In this document: positions 41,380-49,210 of the stretch, in pieces
Layout: each line of letters begins with the position of its first letter
Numbering within the stretch: the first letter of the stretch is position 1
From: JAJZJT01 sp049964655
Lineage (GTDB): Bacteria; Actinomycetota; Acidimicrobiia; Acidimicrobiales; RAAP-2
Assembly: GCA_049964655.1 (NCBI GenBank)
Contig: JBMFXC010000008.1
Span: forward strand, 1-50,222
Direction of reading: 5' to 3'
DNA length: 50,222 nucleotides
The notes under the pieces: model-generated
Told to the model about the DNA's origin: nothing
What the model saw: only the letters and a program-made list of their open reading frames with translations
Databases searched by the model: none
Made by a program: the position numbers and the translations under genes

Positions 41380-41393
41380 CGAACGTATGTTCG
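41380..41393. promoter_or_regulatory. SOS (LexA) box over the imuA' start codon
   Basis: CGAACGTATGTTCG matches the actinobacterial LexA consensus CGAAC-N4-GTTCG with no mismatch in the arms. TACCAT (41373-41378), a TANNNT -10, ends eight bases before the ATG at 41387, so LexA would sit on the transcription start of a probably leaderless mRNA. Confidence 0.9.
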
Positions 41394-42268
41394 CTCTCCC
41401 GACCGAGGTCCCCCCGGGTCGCCCTCGTCGTCGAACAGGGGCCAACGGCGACCTGGCTGGCTCGGCGGCACCGGCTGGCTCTTCAACACTGGCGGCGCTG
41501 GCCGAGCGGGTCCGGCCCACTTCGTGGCGGGGCGAGCGGCTCCTTGCCGTCCCGTCGCCGCTCGTTCCCCTGATGGTCGGCGGGGGGCTCCGGCGCGGTG
41601 GGACCCTGGTCGTCACCTCCGGGCCCCCAGGCTCTGGGGCGACCCTCCCTGCCCAGCAGGCGCCCGCCCCCCAGAAGGTGCCCGCCCGAGGAGAGCTGAC
41701 CCTGGCCCTGGCCCTGGTGGCCGCGGCCACCACCCAGGGGGCGTGGTGCGCCGTGGTGGGCGTGAAGGACGTGGGCGTCGAGGCCGCCGCCGGACTCGGG
41801 GTCGTCCTCGAACGGCTTGCCCTGGTTCCTCGTCCCCGCTCCGCCTGGGGGGAGGTCACCGCCGCGTTCCTCGACGGTGTCGAGCTGGTGGTGGTCCATC
41901 CGCCCGTCCCACCCCGCCCGGCCGTGGCCCGGCGTCTGGTGGCCCGTGCCCGCGAGCGCCAGGCCGTCCTCGTCGTCCTCCCCGGGGACGCCGGGTGGCC
42001 CGAGCCCCCCGACCTCACCGTGGCCATCGAGGCGTCCTGCTGGGAAGGGGCCGGCGACGGCAGTGGGAGCCTCGTACGGCGGCGCGCCCTGGTGGTGGCC
42101 GCCGGGCGGCGTGGCTCGTCCCGTCCCCGCCGGCGTTCCCTGTGGCTCCCCGGACCGTCGGGGATGCTCGAGGACGCCGGCCCGGTCGGGCCCGGCGGTC
42201 CAGGTGGGGGCGTGAGCCGCGACCCGGTCGGGCCCGGCAGCGAGCAGTGGAGAGCGGGCGCACCATGA
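41387..42268 (+). CDS. imuA: ImuA'-like RecA-fold mutasome protein
   Basis: 293 residues from the ATG inside the SOS box. 'TSWRGERLLAVPSPLVPLMV' and 'GGTLVVTSGPPGSGAT' are the family core, a degenerate RecA fold. The P-loop-like GPPGSGAT (79-86) is followed by an 18-residue insertion ('LPAQQAPAPQKVPARGEL') before the expected 'TLALALVAAAT'. ImuA' works with ImuB and DnaE2 in damage-induced mutagenesis (known from mycobacteria and Caulobacter). The C-terminus is Gly/Pro-rich with a partial internal duplication. Stop overlaps the imuB ATG. Confidence 0.85.
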   Translation: MFALPTEVPPGRPRRRTGANGDLAGSAAPAGSSTLAALAERVRPTSWRGERLLAVPSPLVPLMVGGGLRRGGTLVVTSGPPGSGATLPAQQAPAPQKVPARGELTLALALVAAATTQGAWCAVVGVKDVGVEAAAGLGVVLERLALVPRPRSAWGEVTAAFLDGVELVVVHPPVPPRPAVARRLVARARERQAVLVVLPGDAGWPEPPDLTVAIEASCWEGAGDGSGSLVRRRALVVAAGRRGSSRPRRRSLWLPGPSGMLEDAGPVGPGGPGGGVSRDPVGPGSEQWRAGAP

Positions 42269-43566
42269 CCACTGCCCTCGAACGGCTGCTCGTCGTCTCC
42301 TGTCCGGACCTTGCCGTCGAGGACGAGGGCGGGCGGGTCCGCCGTCGCTTCCTCGAGGTCGTCGCCGCGACCGAGGCCTTCTGCCCGTGGGTGACGGTGC
42401 TCGAGCCCGGCGTCTGCTCGTTGCCGGCTCGGGGTCCAGCTCGCTACTTCGGTGGCGAAGACGCGCTCGTCGACCAGGTGGCCGCCGCGGTCGTGCAGGT
42501 CGGGGTGGACAAGCACGGTGCCGACGACGGACAGGACGGCCCGTCTGTTCGACAGGGACGGGGAGTGGGCATCGCCGACGGGCTGTTCGCCGCCATGTTG
42601 GCCGCCCGAACAGGCCAGGTGGTCCCCCCTGGTGGAACCCCCGCCTTCCTCGCCCCGTGGCCGGTGGAGGTGCTGGACGACCCCGAGCTGTCTGCCGTCC
42701 TGCCCCGCCTGGGCATCCGCACCCTCGGCGAGCTCGCCGCCCTGCCCGAAGGCGACGTCCTCGGCCGGTTCGGTGCCTTGGCCGCCGGGGCTCACCGGGT
42801 AGCCGCCGGGCGTCAGAGCGTGCTCGACCGGAGCGACCGGCGGCGCCAGGCCGTTGTCGGACGGCGCATCGACGCCCAGCGGTGGCGCCAGAGGAGTGAG
42901 GGAGGGGAGGGGAGAACCGTCCGAAGCGGGCACGAGGGGGGCCTTCCCACCCCCCGACAGGTCGGGTTCTGGGGGGAAGTCGAAGACGCCGACCGGCGCG
43001 CCTGGCGCGCCCTGGCTGCCGCCCAGGAGGTCGTCGGCCCCGACGGCGTGGTCGTGGCCCGGCTGCAGGCAGGCAGGAACCCGGTCGCCCGGGCTCGGTT
43101 CGTGCCATGGACCCCTCCCGACCCGTCGGCTTCCCCCCCCGTGTTGGTGACGGGCGCTCCCCGCGCTGGAAGGACGGCGGGCCAGGGGGTCACCCGCTCG
43201 GCCCGTCGGCACGACCGAGCGCAGGGGGCCGTGCCCTGGCCGGGTGCGCCCTGGCCGGGGCGGATCCCCGCCCCCGCCCCTGCTCTCGTCCACCTGTCAC
43301 CCCGGCGGGCCGAACTGGTCGGGGAGGACTGCCGGGTGGTCACCGTGTCGGGACGCGCTCTGGTGTCGTCGCCGCCTGCTCGGCTGTCGGTCGAAGGCGC
43401 TCCGTGGGCAGTGGTGACGGCGTGGGCCGGTCCGTGGCCGTCCGACGAGCGGTGGTGGTCGTCGTCGCGTCGGCGAGGGGCGCGCCTGCAGGTGGTCACC
43501 GGCGAGGAGGCCCGTCTCCTGCTCGTCGAACAGGGCCGGTGGTGGGTCGAGGCGACCTACGGCTGA
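42265..43566 (+). CDS. imuB: ImuB-like Y-family polymerase homologue, reduced
   Basis: 433 residues, shorter than the usual 500 or more. It begins 'LERLLVVSCPDLAVEDEGG' but then jumps to 'EAFCPWVTVLEPGVCSLPAR' and 'GPARYFGGEDALVDQ', so about 60 residues of the usual N-terminal polymerase fold seem absent. The helix-hairpin-helix region ('LPRLGIRTLGELAALPEGDV') and a beta-clamp-binding-like motif QVGFWG (232-237) are present, yet little-finger sequence between them is replaced by about 45 poorly conserved residues. The C-terminal adapter part ('GRALVSSPPARLSVEGAPWA', 'WWVEATYG') is intact. ImuB is a non-catalytic scaffold that brings DnaE2 to the clamp. Confidence 0.85.
   Translation: MTTALERLLVVSCPDLAVEDEGGRVRRRFLEVVAATEAFCPWVTVLEPGVCSLPARGPARYFGGEDALVDQVAAAVVQVGVDKHGADDGQDGPSVRQGRGVGIADGLFAAMLAARTGQVVPPGGTPAFLAPWPVEVLDDPELSAVLPRLGIRTLGELAALPEGDVLGRFGALAAGAHRVAAGRQSVLDRSDRRRQAVVGRRIDAQRWRQRSEGGEGRTVRSGHEGGLPTPRQVGFWGEVEDADRRAWRALAAAQEVVGPDGVVVARLQAGRNPVARARFVPWTPPDPSASPPVLVTGAPRAGRTAGQGVTRSARRHDRAQGAVPWPGAPWPGRIPAPAPALVHLSPRRAELVGEDCRVVTVSGRALVSSPPARLSVEGAPWAVVTAWAGPWPSDERWWSSSRRRGARLQVVTGEEARLLLVEQGRWWVEATYG
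43231..43260. repeat. 15-bp coding duplication in imuB
   Basis: GTGCCCTGGCCGGGT and GCGCCCTGGCCGGGG side by side encode (V/A)PWPG twice. Confidence 0.85.
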
Positions 43567-43571
43567 CCGGC

Positions 43572-43623
43572 CACTGGCACCCCGCACTGGCACCCCGCAC
43601 TGGCACCCCGCACTGGCACCCCG
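43572..43623. repeat. Four copies of a 13-bp repeat between imuB and dnaE2
   Basis: CACTGGCACCCCG repeated exactly four times, starting six bases after the imuB stop and ending 13 bases before the dnaE2 start. It occupies most of the 70-bp space and replaces the overlap found elsewhere in the operon. Confidence 0.97.
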
Positions 43624-43636
43624 TCCCGAGGCACCG

Positions 43637-46600
43637 ATGGCCTACGCCGAGCTCCACGCCCACTCGAACTTCTCCTTCCTCGACGGCGCCAGCCATCCCG
43701 AGGAGCTGGTGGGCGAAGCCGCCCGCCTCGGGCTCTCCGCCCTGGCGCTCACCGACCACCACGGGCTCTACGGGGCAGTCCGGTTCGCCGAGGCAGCCCG
43801 GGCTGTCGACCTGCCCACCGTGTTCGGCACCGAGGTGACCTTCGACGCAGCGGGCGGTCCGTCGGCCCCGCGCACCGGTGCCCCCGACCCTGACGGTACC
43901 CACGTGGTGGTCGTGGCCCGCGACCCCGACGGCTACTCCCGCCTCAGCCGTGCCCTTGCCGAGGCCCACCTGCGGGGCGGGGAGAAGGGACGCCCCGCCG
44001 TCACCCTCGACCTGTTGGCCGAACGCCACGGCGGGCACTGGCAGGTGCTCACCGGGTGCCGCAAGGGGGTGGTTGCCCGGGCCCTCGAAGAGGGCGGACC
44101 GGCGGCGGCGGGCCGCGCCCTCGGCGACCTGGTGGAACGGTTCGGGCGCGACCGGGTAACCGTCGAGCTGTGGGACCACGCCGATCCGCTCGACACGGCG
44201 CGCAACGACGCCCTGGCCCGGGTAGCCGTCGAGCAGGGAGTGGTGCCAGTGGCGACGAACAACGTCCACTACGCCACCCCCGACCGCTTCCGGTTGGCCA
44301 CCGTGCTCGCCGCCATCCGGGCCCGACGGTCGATCGACGAGCTCGAGGGATGGCTGCCGGCGGCGGGGATGGCCTGTCTGCGCGGCGAGGCCGAGCAGCT
44401 CCGACGGTTCGCTCGTTGGCCTGGTGTCGTCGAGCACGCAGCGGCGCTCGCCGCCGAGTGCGCCTTCGACCTCCGGCTGGTGGCACCGCGCCTGCCCGAC
44501 GTTCCGGTGCCGGCGGGCCACACCGAGCAGAGCTGGCTGGTCGAGCTGGTGCGCCGGCGAGGACCCGAGCGCTACGGGACCCGAGCGCACGAGCGGGTCC
44601 GGGGGGCGTGGGCCCGGCTCGACTACGAGCTCGGGGTGATCGGAGCCCTCGGCTTCGCCGGGTACTTCCTCGCCGTGGAAGACATCGTGGCCTTCTGCCG
44701 CCGCAACGACATCTTCTGCCAGGGACGGGGGTCGGCCGCCACTTCAGCCGTCTGCTATGCCCTCGGCATCACCAACGTCGACGCCGTCTCGCTCGACCTG
44801 CTCTTCGAACGCTTCCTGTCGCCGGCCAGGGACGGCCCGCCCGACATCGACGTCGACATCGAGTCGGGGCGGCGCGAGGAGGTCATCCAGTACGTCTACC
44901 GCCGCTATGGGCGGCTGAACGCCGCCCAGGTGGCCAACGTCATCACCTACCGGACCCGCTCGGCCGTGCGCGACATCGGCAACGCCCTCGGCTACCCGCT
45001 CGACGTGGTGGACGGGTGGGCCGGTTCTGCCGGCCATCGCTCTGGGCGGGACGACGACACCGCCGACGGGCGGGAGGGCCTGCCCCCGCTGGTGGCCGAG
45101 CTGGTGGACGCCATCGACGACACCCCCCGTCACCTCGGCATCCACTCGGGGGGGATGGTCCTCTGCGACCGGCCCGTGGTCGAGGTGTGCCCGGTGGAGT
45201 GGGGGCGGACGCCGGGGCGCACCGTGCTCCAGTGGGACAAGGACGACTGTGCGGCCGCGGGCCTGGTCAAGTTCGACCTGCTTGGCCTGGGCATGCTGAC
45301 CGCCCTCCACTACATGGTCGACCTGGTGCGTGACTACCACGGGGTGACGATCGACCTCGCCCGGCTCGAGCAGGAGGAGGCCGTCTACGACCTCCTGTGC
45401 CGGGCCGACACCGTCGGGGTGTTCCAGGTGGAGTCGCGAGCCCAGATGGCGACCCTCCCCCGGGTCCGGCCCCGGTGCTTCTACGACCTGGCCATCGAGG
45501 TGGCACTGATCCGCCCCGGGCCCATCCAGGGCAACGCCGTCCACCCCTACATCCGGCGGCGCAACGGCAGCGAACCGGTCACCTATCTGCACCCGCTCCT
45601 GCAGCCGGCGCTCGAGCGGACCCTCGGGGTGCCGCTCTTCCAGGAGCAGCTCATGCAGATCGCCATCGACGTGGCCGGGTTCACCCCCACCGAGGCCGAC
45701 GCCCTCCGTCAGGCCATGGGGGCGAAGCGCTCGAGCGCCCGCATGGCCCATCTGCGCGACCGGCTCTTCGCCGGCATGCGGGCTCGGGGGGTGTCCGAGG
45801 AGGTAGGCGAACAGGTCTACGAGGCGCTCGCCGCCTTCGCCAACTTCGGCTTCCCGGAGAGCCACTCGGTCGCCTTCGCCCACCTCGTCTATGCCAGCGC
45901 GTGGTGCAAGGTGCACTACCCGGCTGCGTTCACCGCCGGCCTGTTGAACGCCCAGCCGATGGGGTTCTGGTCCCCGCAGAGCCTGGTCGCCGACGCCCGG
46001 CGGCACGGGGTGGTGGTGCGCCGCCCCGACGTCAACGTCGGAAGGGCCGATGCCTCGCTCGAACCGGTGCGGAGCGGAAGGCGGGAAGGCGGCGAGCCCG
46101 AAGCCCGCTCTCCGGCCGTCCGCCTCGGCCTGGCGTCCGTCCGGGGCGTGGGGACGGACGTCGCCGGGCGCATCGAGGCCGGGCAACCGTGGGCGGACAT
46201 GGAAGACCTGGTGCGGCGGGGGCGGGTCAGCCGTGCTCAGCTCGAGGCCCTCGCCGCCGCCGGAGCGCTCGACCGCCTGGGTGACGGCGGGGGGGACGAC
46301 CGCCGGGCGTCGGTCTGGGTGGCCGGCGCTGCCGCCCAGTCGCTGCCCGACCGGCTCCCCGGAGTCGTGACCGGCTCCCGGGCACCGGCCCTGCCTCCAG
46401 CGGGACCATGGGACCTCGTCGCCGACGACCTGTGGTCGCTGGGGCTCGCCCCGGAGGTCACGGCTCTCGACCTCGTGCGCCCGCTGCTCACCGCCCGGGG
46501 CGTGCGGCCAGCGGCGACGCTGGCCGGGGCCACCCCGGGCGAGCGGGTGTCGGTGGCCGGGGTGGTGACCCACCGCCAGCGTCCCGAGAGCGCGGGCGGC

Positions 46601-46813
46601 GCCGTCTTCCTCAACCTCGAGGACGAGACGGGACTGGTCAACGTGGTGTGCTCACGGGGAGCCTGGGTCCGGTGGCACTCGGTGGCCAGCACCTCGGCCT
46701 CGCTGGTGGCCCGAGGTCGGGTCGAGCAGGCGGAGGGGGCAGTCACTCTGGTGGCCGAGCACTTCGAGCCGCTCGACCTCGGGCCGATGCCCCGAGCCCG
46801 GAATTTCCGTTGA
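43637..46813 (+). CDS. dnaE2: Error-prone DNA polymerase DnaE2
   Basis: 1058 residues. N-terminal PHP domain ('AELHAHSNFSFLDGASHPEE', 'ALTDHHGLYGAVRFAEAA'), polymerase core with the catalytic acidic motif 'PPDIDVDIESGRREEV', 'FCQGRGSAATSAVCYALG', 'KFDLLGLGMLTALHYM' and 'QAMGAKRSSARMAHL', a helix-hairpin-helix region and a C-terminal OB fold ('VSVAGVVTHRQRPESAGGAV'). It ends 'RARNFR', like other DnaE2 proteins, and lacks the tau-binding tail of DnaE1. It performs translesion synthesis with ImuA' and ImuB under SOS control. The GTG/ATG choice is clear: ATG at 43637. Confidence 0.96.
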   Translation: MAYAELHAHSNFSFLDGASHPEELVGEAARLGLSALALTDHHGLYGAVRFAEAARAVDLPTVFGTEVTFDAAGGPSAPRTGAPDPDGTHVVVVARDPDGYSRLSRALAEAHLRGGEKGRPAVTLDLLAERHGGHWQVLTGCRKGVVARALEEGGPAAAGRALGDLVERFGRDRVTVELWDHADPLDTARNDALARVAVEQGVVPVATNNVHYATPDRFRLATVLAAIRARRSIDELEGWLPAAGMACLRGEAEQLRRFARWPGVVEHAAALAAECAFDLRLVAPRLPDVPVPAGHTEQSWLVELVRRRGPERYGTRAHERVRGAWARLDYELGVIGALGFAGYFLAVEDIVAFCRRNDIFCQGRGSAATSAVCYALGITNVDAVSLDLLFERFLSPARDGPPDIDVDIESGRREEVIQYVYRRYGRLNAAQVANVITYRTRSAVRDIGNALGYPLDVVDGWAGSAGHRSGRDDDTADGREGLPPLVAELVDAIDDTPRHLGIHSGGMVLCDRPVVEVCPVEWGRTPGRTVLQWDKDDCAAAGLVKFDLLGLGMLTALHYMVDLVRDYHGVTIDLARLEQEEAVYDLLCRADTVGVFQVESRAQMATLPRVRPRCFYDLAIEVALIRPGPIQGNAVHPYIRRRNGSEPVTYLHPLLQPALERTLGVPLFQEQLMQIAIDVAGFTPTEADALRQAMGAKRSSARMAHLRDRLFAGMRARGVSEEVGEQVYEALAAFANFGFPESHSVAFAHLVYASAWCKVHYPAAFTAGLLNAQPMGFWSPQSLVADARRHGVVVRRPDVNVGRADASLEPVRSGRREGGEPEARSPAVRLGLASVRGVGTDVAGRIEAGQPWADMEDLVRRGRVSRAQLEALAAAGALDRLGDGGGDDRRASVWVAGAAAQSLPDRLPGVVTGSRAPALPPAGPWDLVADDLWSLGLAPEVTALDLVRPLLTARGVRPAATLAGATPGERVSVAGVVTHRQRPESAGGAVFLNLEDETGLVNVVCSRGAWVRWHSVASTSASLVARGRVEQAEGAVTLVAEHFEPLDLGPMPRARNFR

Positions 46814-47052
46814 TCGCCTCTTGACTACGCCGAGTGTTTTCTTCAACACTAAGAGTGTCCACCCGGGGGATCTTCCCCGTGGTGCCAGACACCCATTGGG
46901 GCCCGTCGGCCCGCCATTGTCATCATCCGCTGCACGTTTGCGCACCACCTCGACACGGTGACCGGACCGGGCTCTCTCCACGCCCTGGCCGCGCCGCCGT
47001 CTCGGTTCTCGCACCGATGACCTGACAGTGACCTGACAATGGGAGGAACACC
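46814..47052. promoter_or_regulatory. Structured leader or terminator region downstream of dnaE2
   Basis: About 240 bp. AGTGTT (46833-46838) can pair with AACACT (46845-46850), which can alternatively pair with AGTGT (46854-46858) across a three-base loop. GTGTC (46855-46859) can instead pair with GACAC (46888-46892) around a GGGG/CCCC inner stem. GGGAGGA before the ATG at 47053 is a strong ribosome-binding site. It could be the dnaE2 terminator or a leader for the next gene; no known riboswitch recognised. Confidence 0.45.
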
Positions 47053-47697
47053 ATGAGTGGGCAGCTCATCTCTACCTCCGGCATCTCGCTCGAGATCGCC
47101 GGGCTCGCCGTCGCCGCTTCGTGGGTGGTCGGCATCGCCGACGTCGTACGACAGCCCCGATGGGCGTGGCGCACGGCCGGACGCTCGAGGCTCCGTTCCC
47201 TGGCCTCCATCGCCCTGTTGCCCGTGGTCGGCTTCGTCGCCTACGTCTTCGGCGCACGGCCCTCGGTGGTCGCCGTCCGGGCAGCAGGGCGAGCCGCTTC
47301 CCTCCCCCTCGACGGTCTCGACCAACCGGCGCCGTGCACCCGGCCCTCCGACAGCCGGCGGGGTGCTCCCACCTGGCCGCGCTTCGGCAGTTTCGGTGCT
47401 GTCCCCAGCCCACTTCCCCCCACGGCCCCCTTCCGCCTCTCGCTCGTGGCTCCGTCCGCGCCCAGCGGAGCGCCAGTAGCCACCCTTCTCCGGACACCCC
47501 GGGGCGTCGACGAGCTGCGCCTCGACCACGCCCCGTCGACGATGACGGCCACGGCCGACCCCTCCGTGCCCGCCCCGCCGCCGGGGTGGCGGACGGATCC
47601 CACCGGACGGCACCAGCTCCGCTACTGGGACGGTGCCCGGTGGACCGACACCGCTGCCGACCGGGGCGTCCGGACCTCGGACCCGATCCGGGCCTGA
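47053..47697 (+). CDS. Membrane protein with C-terminal DUF2510 domain
   Basis: 214 residues. Two N-terminal hydrophobic helices ('LEIAGLAVAASWVVGIADVV', 'LASIALLPVVGFVAYVFGAR') resemble a PLDc_N-type membrane anchor. A Pro/Ser-rich linker follows, then 'PPPGWRTDPTGRHQLRYWDG', 'ARWTDTAADRG', the DUF2510 motif common in actinobacterial membrane proteins. The function of DUF2510 is unknown. GGGAGGA precedes the ATG by seven bases. A strong hairpin follows the stop directly. Confidence 0.85.
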   Translation: MSGQLISTSGISLEIAGLAVAASWVVGIADVVRQPRWAWRTAGRSRLRSLASIALLPVVGFVAYVFGARPSVVAVRAAGRAASLPLDGLDQPAPCTRPSDSRRGAPTWPRFGSFGAVPSPLPPTAPFRLSLVAPSAPSGAPVATLLRTPRGVDELRLDHAPSTMTATADPSVPAPPPGWRTDPTGRHQLRYWDGARWTDTAADRGVRTSDPIRA

Positions 47698-47702
47698 GGA
47701 CC

Positions 47703-47744
47703 GTGCACCGGCCGGCCGGATCCCTGCCCGGCCGGCCGGTGCAC
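47703..47744. terminator. Strong hairpin terminator
   Basis: GTGCACCGGCCGGCC and its exact reverse complement flank a 12-base loop; the hairpin begins five bases after the stop at 47697. There is no T tract, as is usual in GC-rich actinobacteria. Confidence 0.75.
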
Positions 47745-47862
47745 GACATCCCGCCGACCTGGCCGGCGCCGCCGCCCCCTGACGCGGCACCGGCCTGGCC
47801 GACGGACCGCCTCGCCGGCCGGTTCCAAGGTTCCCTTCACAATTTCGCGCCACGATGGAGAG

Positions 47863-49164
47863 GTGGTCGAGACCGACGAGGACACGCGTCGACCACCAGG
47901 GCTCGTCGGCTCCCGCCCCGTCCGCCGGTCGACAGCCGCTGCGGCCGCTGTCACCCGGGCCACCAACCACCCGTGGGTCGCCTCGCTGACCGCTGCCCTG
48001 GCGGCGCTCGCCTTCGTCGCTGGCCGCCTCGCCGACGCCGCCCACGGTTCGATCGGGGTGTTCGTGGTGGCCGGGTCACGGTACGCGCGACCCGGAGCGG
48101 TCCCTACGGGCATCCCGGTGGTCACCGGCAACGGCTACGACGGCCAGTTCTACTTCCGCATGGCACTCGACCCGGCCGACGTGGCGCGGACGGCCTTCGG
48201 GATCACCTTCGACAGCGCCGAGCGCCTCTCGCGCCTCGGCTACCCGTTCCTCGCCTGGCTGGCCGCCGGCGGGGTCCGGGCAGCGGTGCCGTGGACGATG
48301 GTCGCCGTCAACGTCGTCGCCCTCGCCGTCCTCGGCCTGCTCGGAGCGGTCCTCGCCCGCTCCGCCGGACGCCATGCCCTGGCCGGCCTGCTCGTCGCCG
48401 CCTACCCGGGGTTCCTCTGGACACTCGGGCGCGACACCACCGAGCTGGTGGCCGGGGCCTTCCTGGTGGGCGGGCTCGTCGCCCTGCGGGCGAGCCGACC
48501 GCTGGTGGCCGGCGTGCTGCTGGCCGGCTCGGCGCTCAGCCGCGAGACAGCGCTCGCTACCGTGGGCGCCGTCGGAGTGGCGTGGCTGGTCGGCCTGGTG
48601 GCACGCCGAGCCGGGCACGCCCAGGCAACGACCGGCAACCAGACCGAAGGCGGCCAGTCGCGGTGGCCGTGGCTCGGGCCTGTCGACGTGGCGGCCGTGT
48701 CGTGGGTGCTACCCGTCGTGGCCTTCGTGGCCGACCAGGCGGTGGCGGCAGTGCGGACCGGCAAGCTCCCCCTGCGCTCGTCGGAGAGCAAGAACCTCGC
48801 GCTCCCCTTCGACGGCTTCGTCCACGGGCTGGTCCACTACGCCACCACCCTGCCCTCCACGGCGGCGCTCCTGTGGTTCGGCGAGCTGGCGGTCCTCGCC
48901 GTGGTGGTCGCCATGGCCGCCACCGCGGCCCGACGCTCGGATGCGCCGCTCCACGAGCGGGTGGCCTGGGCCGTCCTGGTGGTGATGGCCGTCTGCCTGG
49001 CCCCGGGCATCTGGCTCGGCGACGTGGGCTTCCGGAGCCTCGATCCCCTCTACCTGCTCAGCGTCGTCCTGCTCCTCGGCTCGCCGCGCCGCCTCGCCGT
49101 CCCCGGCAGCTTGGTGGCAGCGGCGTGGGTGGTGGTCGCCGTCGAGCTGTGCCTCTTCGTGTGA
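47863..49164 (+). CDS. Polytopic membrane protein, glycosyltransferase-C-like
   Basis: 433 residues with about ten hydrophobic helices. After the first helix, 'VVTGNGYDGQFYFRMALDPA' is a conserved luminal-loop motif of a family of actinobacterial membrane proteins that resemble GT-C glycosyltransferases, with 'GRDTTELVAGAFLVGGLVAL' and 'AGSALSRETALATVGAVGVA' inside later helices. A role in polyisoprenyl-linked sugar transfer is possible but not shown. GTG start at 47863 with GGAGAG close upstream. It converges with holA. Confidence 0.75.
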   Translation: MVETDEDTRRPPGLVGSRPVRRSTAAAAAVTRATNHPWVASLTAALAALAFVAGRLADAAHGSIGVFVVAGSRYARPGAVPTGIPVVTGNGYDGQFYFRMALDPADVARTAFGITFDSAERLSRLGYPFLAWLAAGGVRAAVPWTMVAVNVVALAVLGLLGAVLARSAGRHALAGLLVAAYPGFLWTLGRDTTELVAGAFLVGGLVALRASRPLVAGVLLAGSALSRETALATVGAVGVAWLVGLVARRAGHAQATTGNQTEGGQSRWPWLGPVDVAAVSWVLPVVAFVADQAVAAVRTGKLPLRSSESKNLALPFDGFVHGLVHYATTLPSTAALLWFGELAVLAVVVAMAATAARRSDAPLHERVAWAVLVVMAVCLAPGIWLGDVGFRSLDPLYLLSVVLLLGSPRRLAVPGSLVAAAWVVVAVELCLFV

Positions 49165-49210
49165 GGCTCCCTCGGCCCGTGGCCGGCCGGGCGGGCCGAG
49201 CTCGACGGCC

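Larger units (their letters stand above)
40733..41386. other. Long gene-poor region upstream of the mutasome operon
   Basis: About 650 bp with the lipoprotein promoter side at the left, a 17-bp repeat array with a scaffold gap, a perfect 13-bp inverted repeat, a doubtful small minus-strand frame and the SOS box at the right end. Confidence 0.6.

Noticed and set aside
46814..47052. ydaO-type c-di-AMP riboswitch ahead of the DUF2510 gene
   Set aside because: Stems are present but the conserved ydaO sequence blocks are not recognisable, so no known riboswitch is called.
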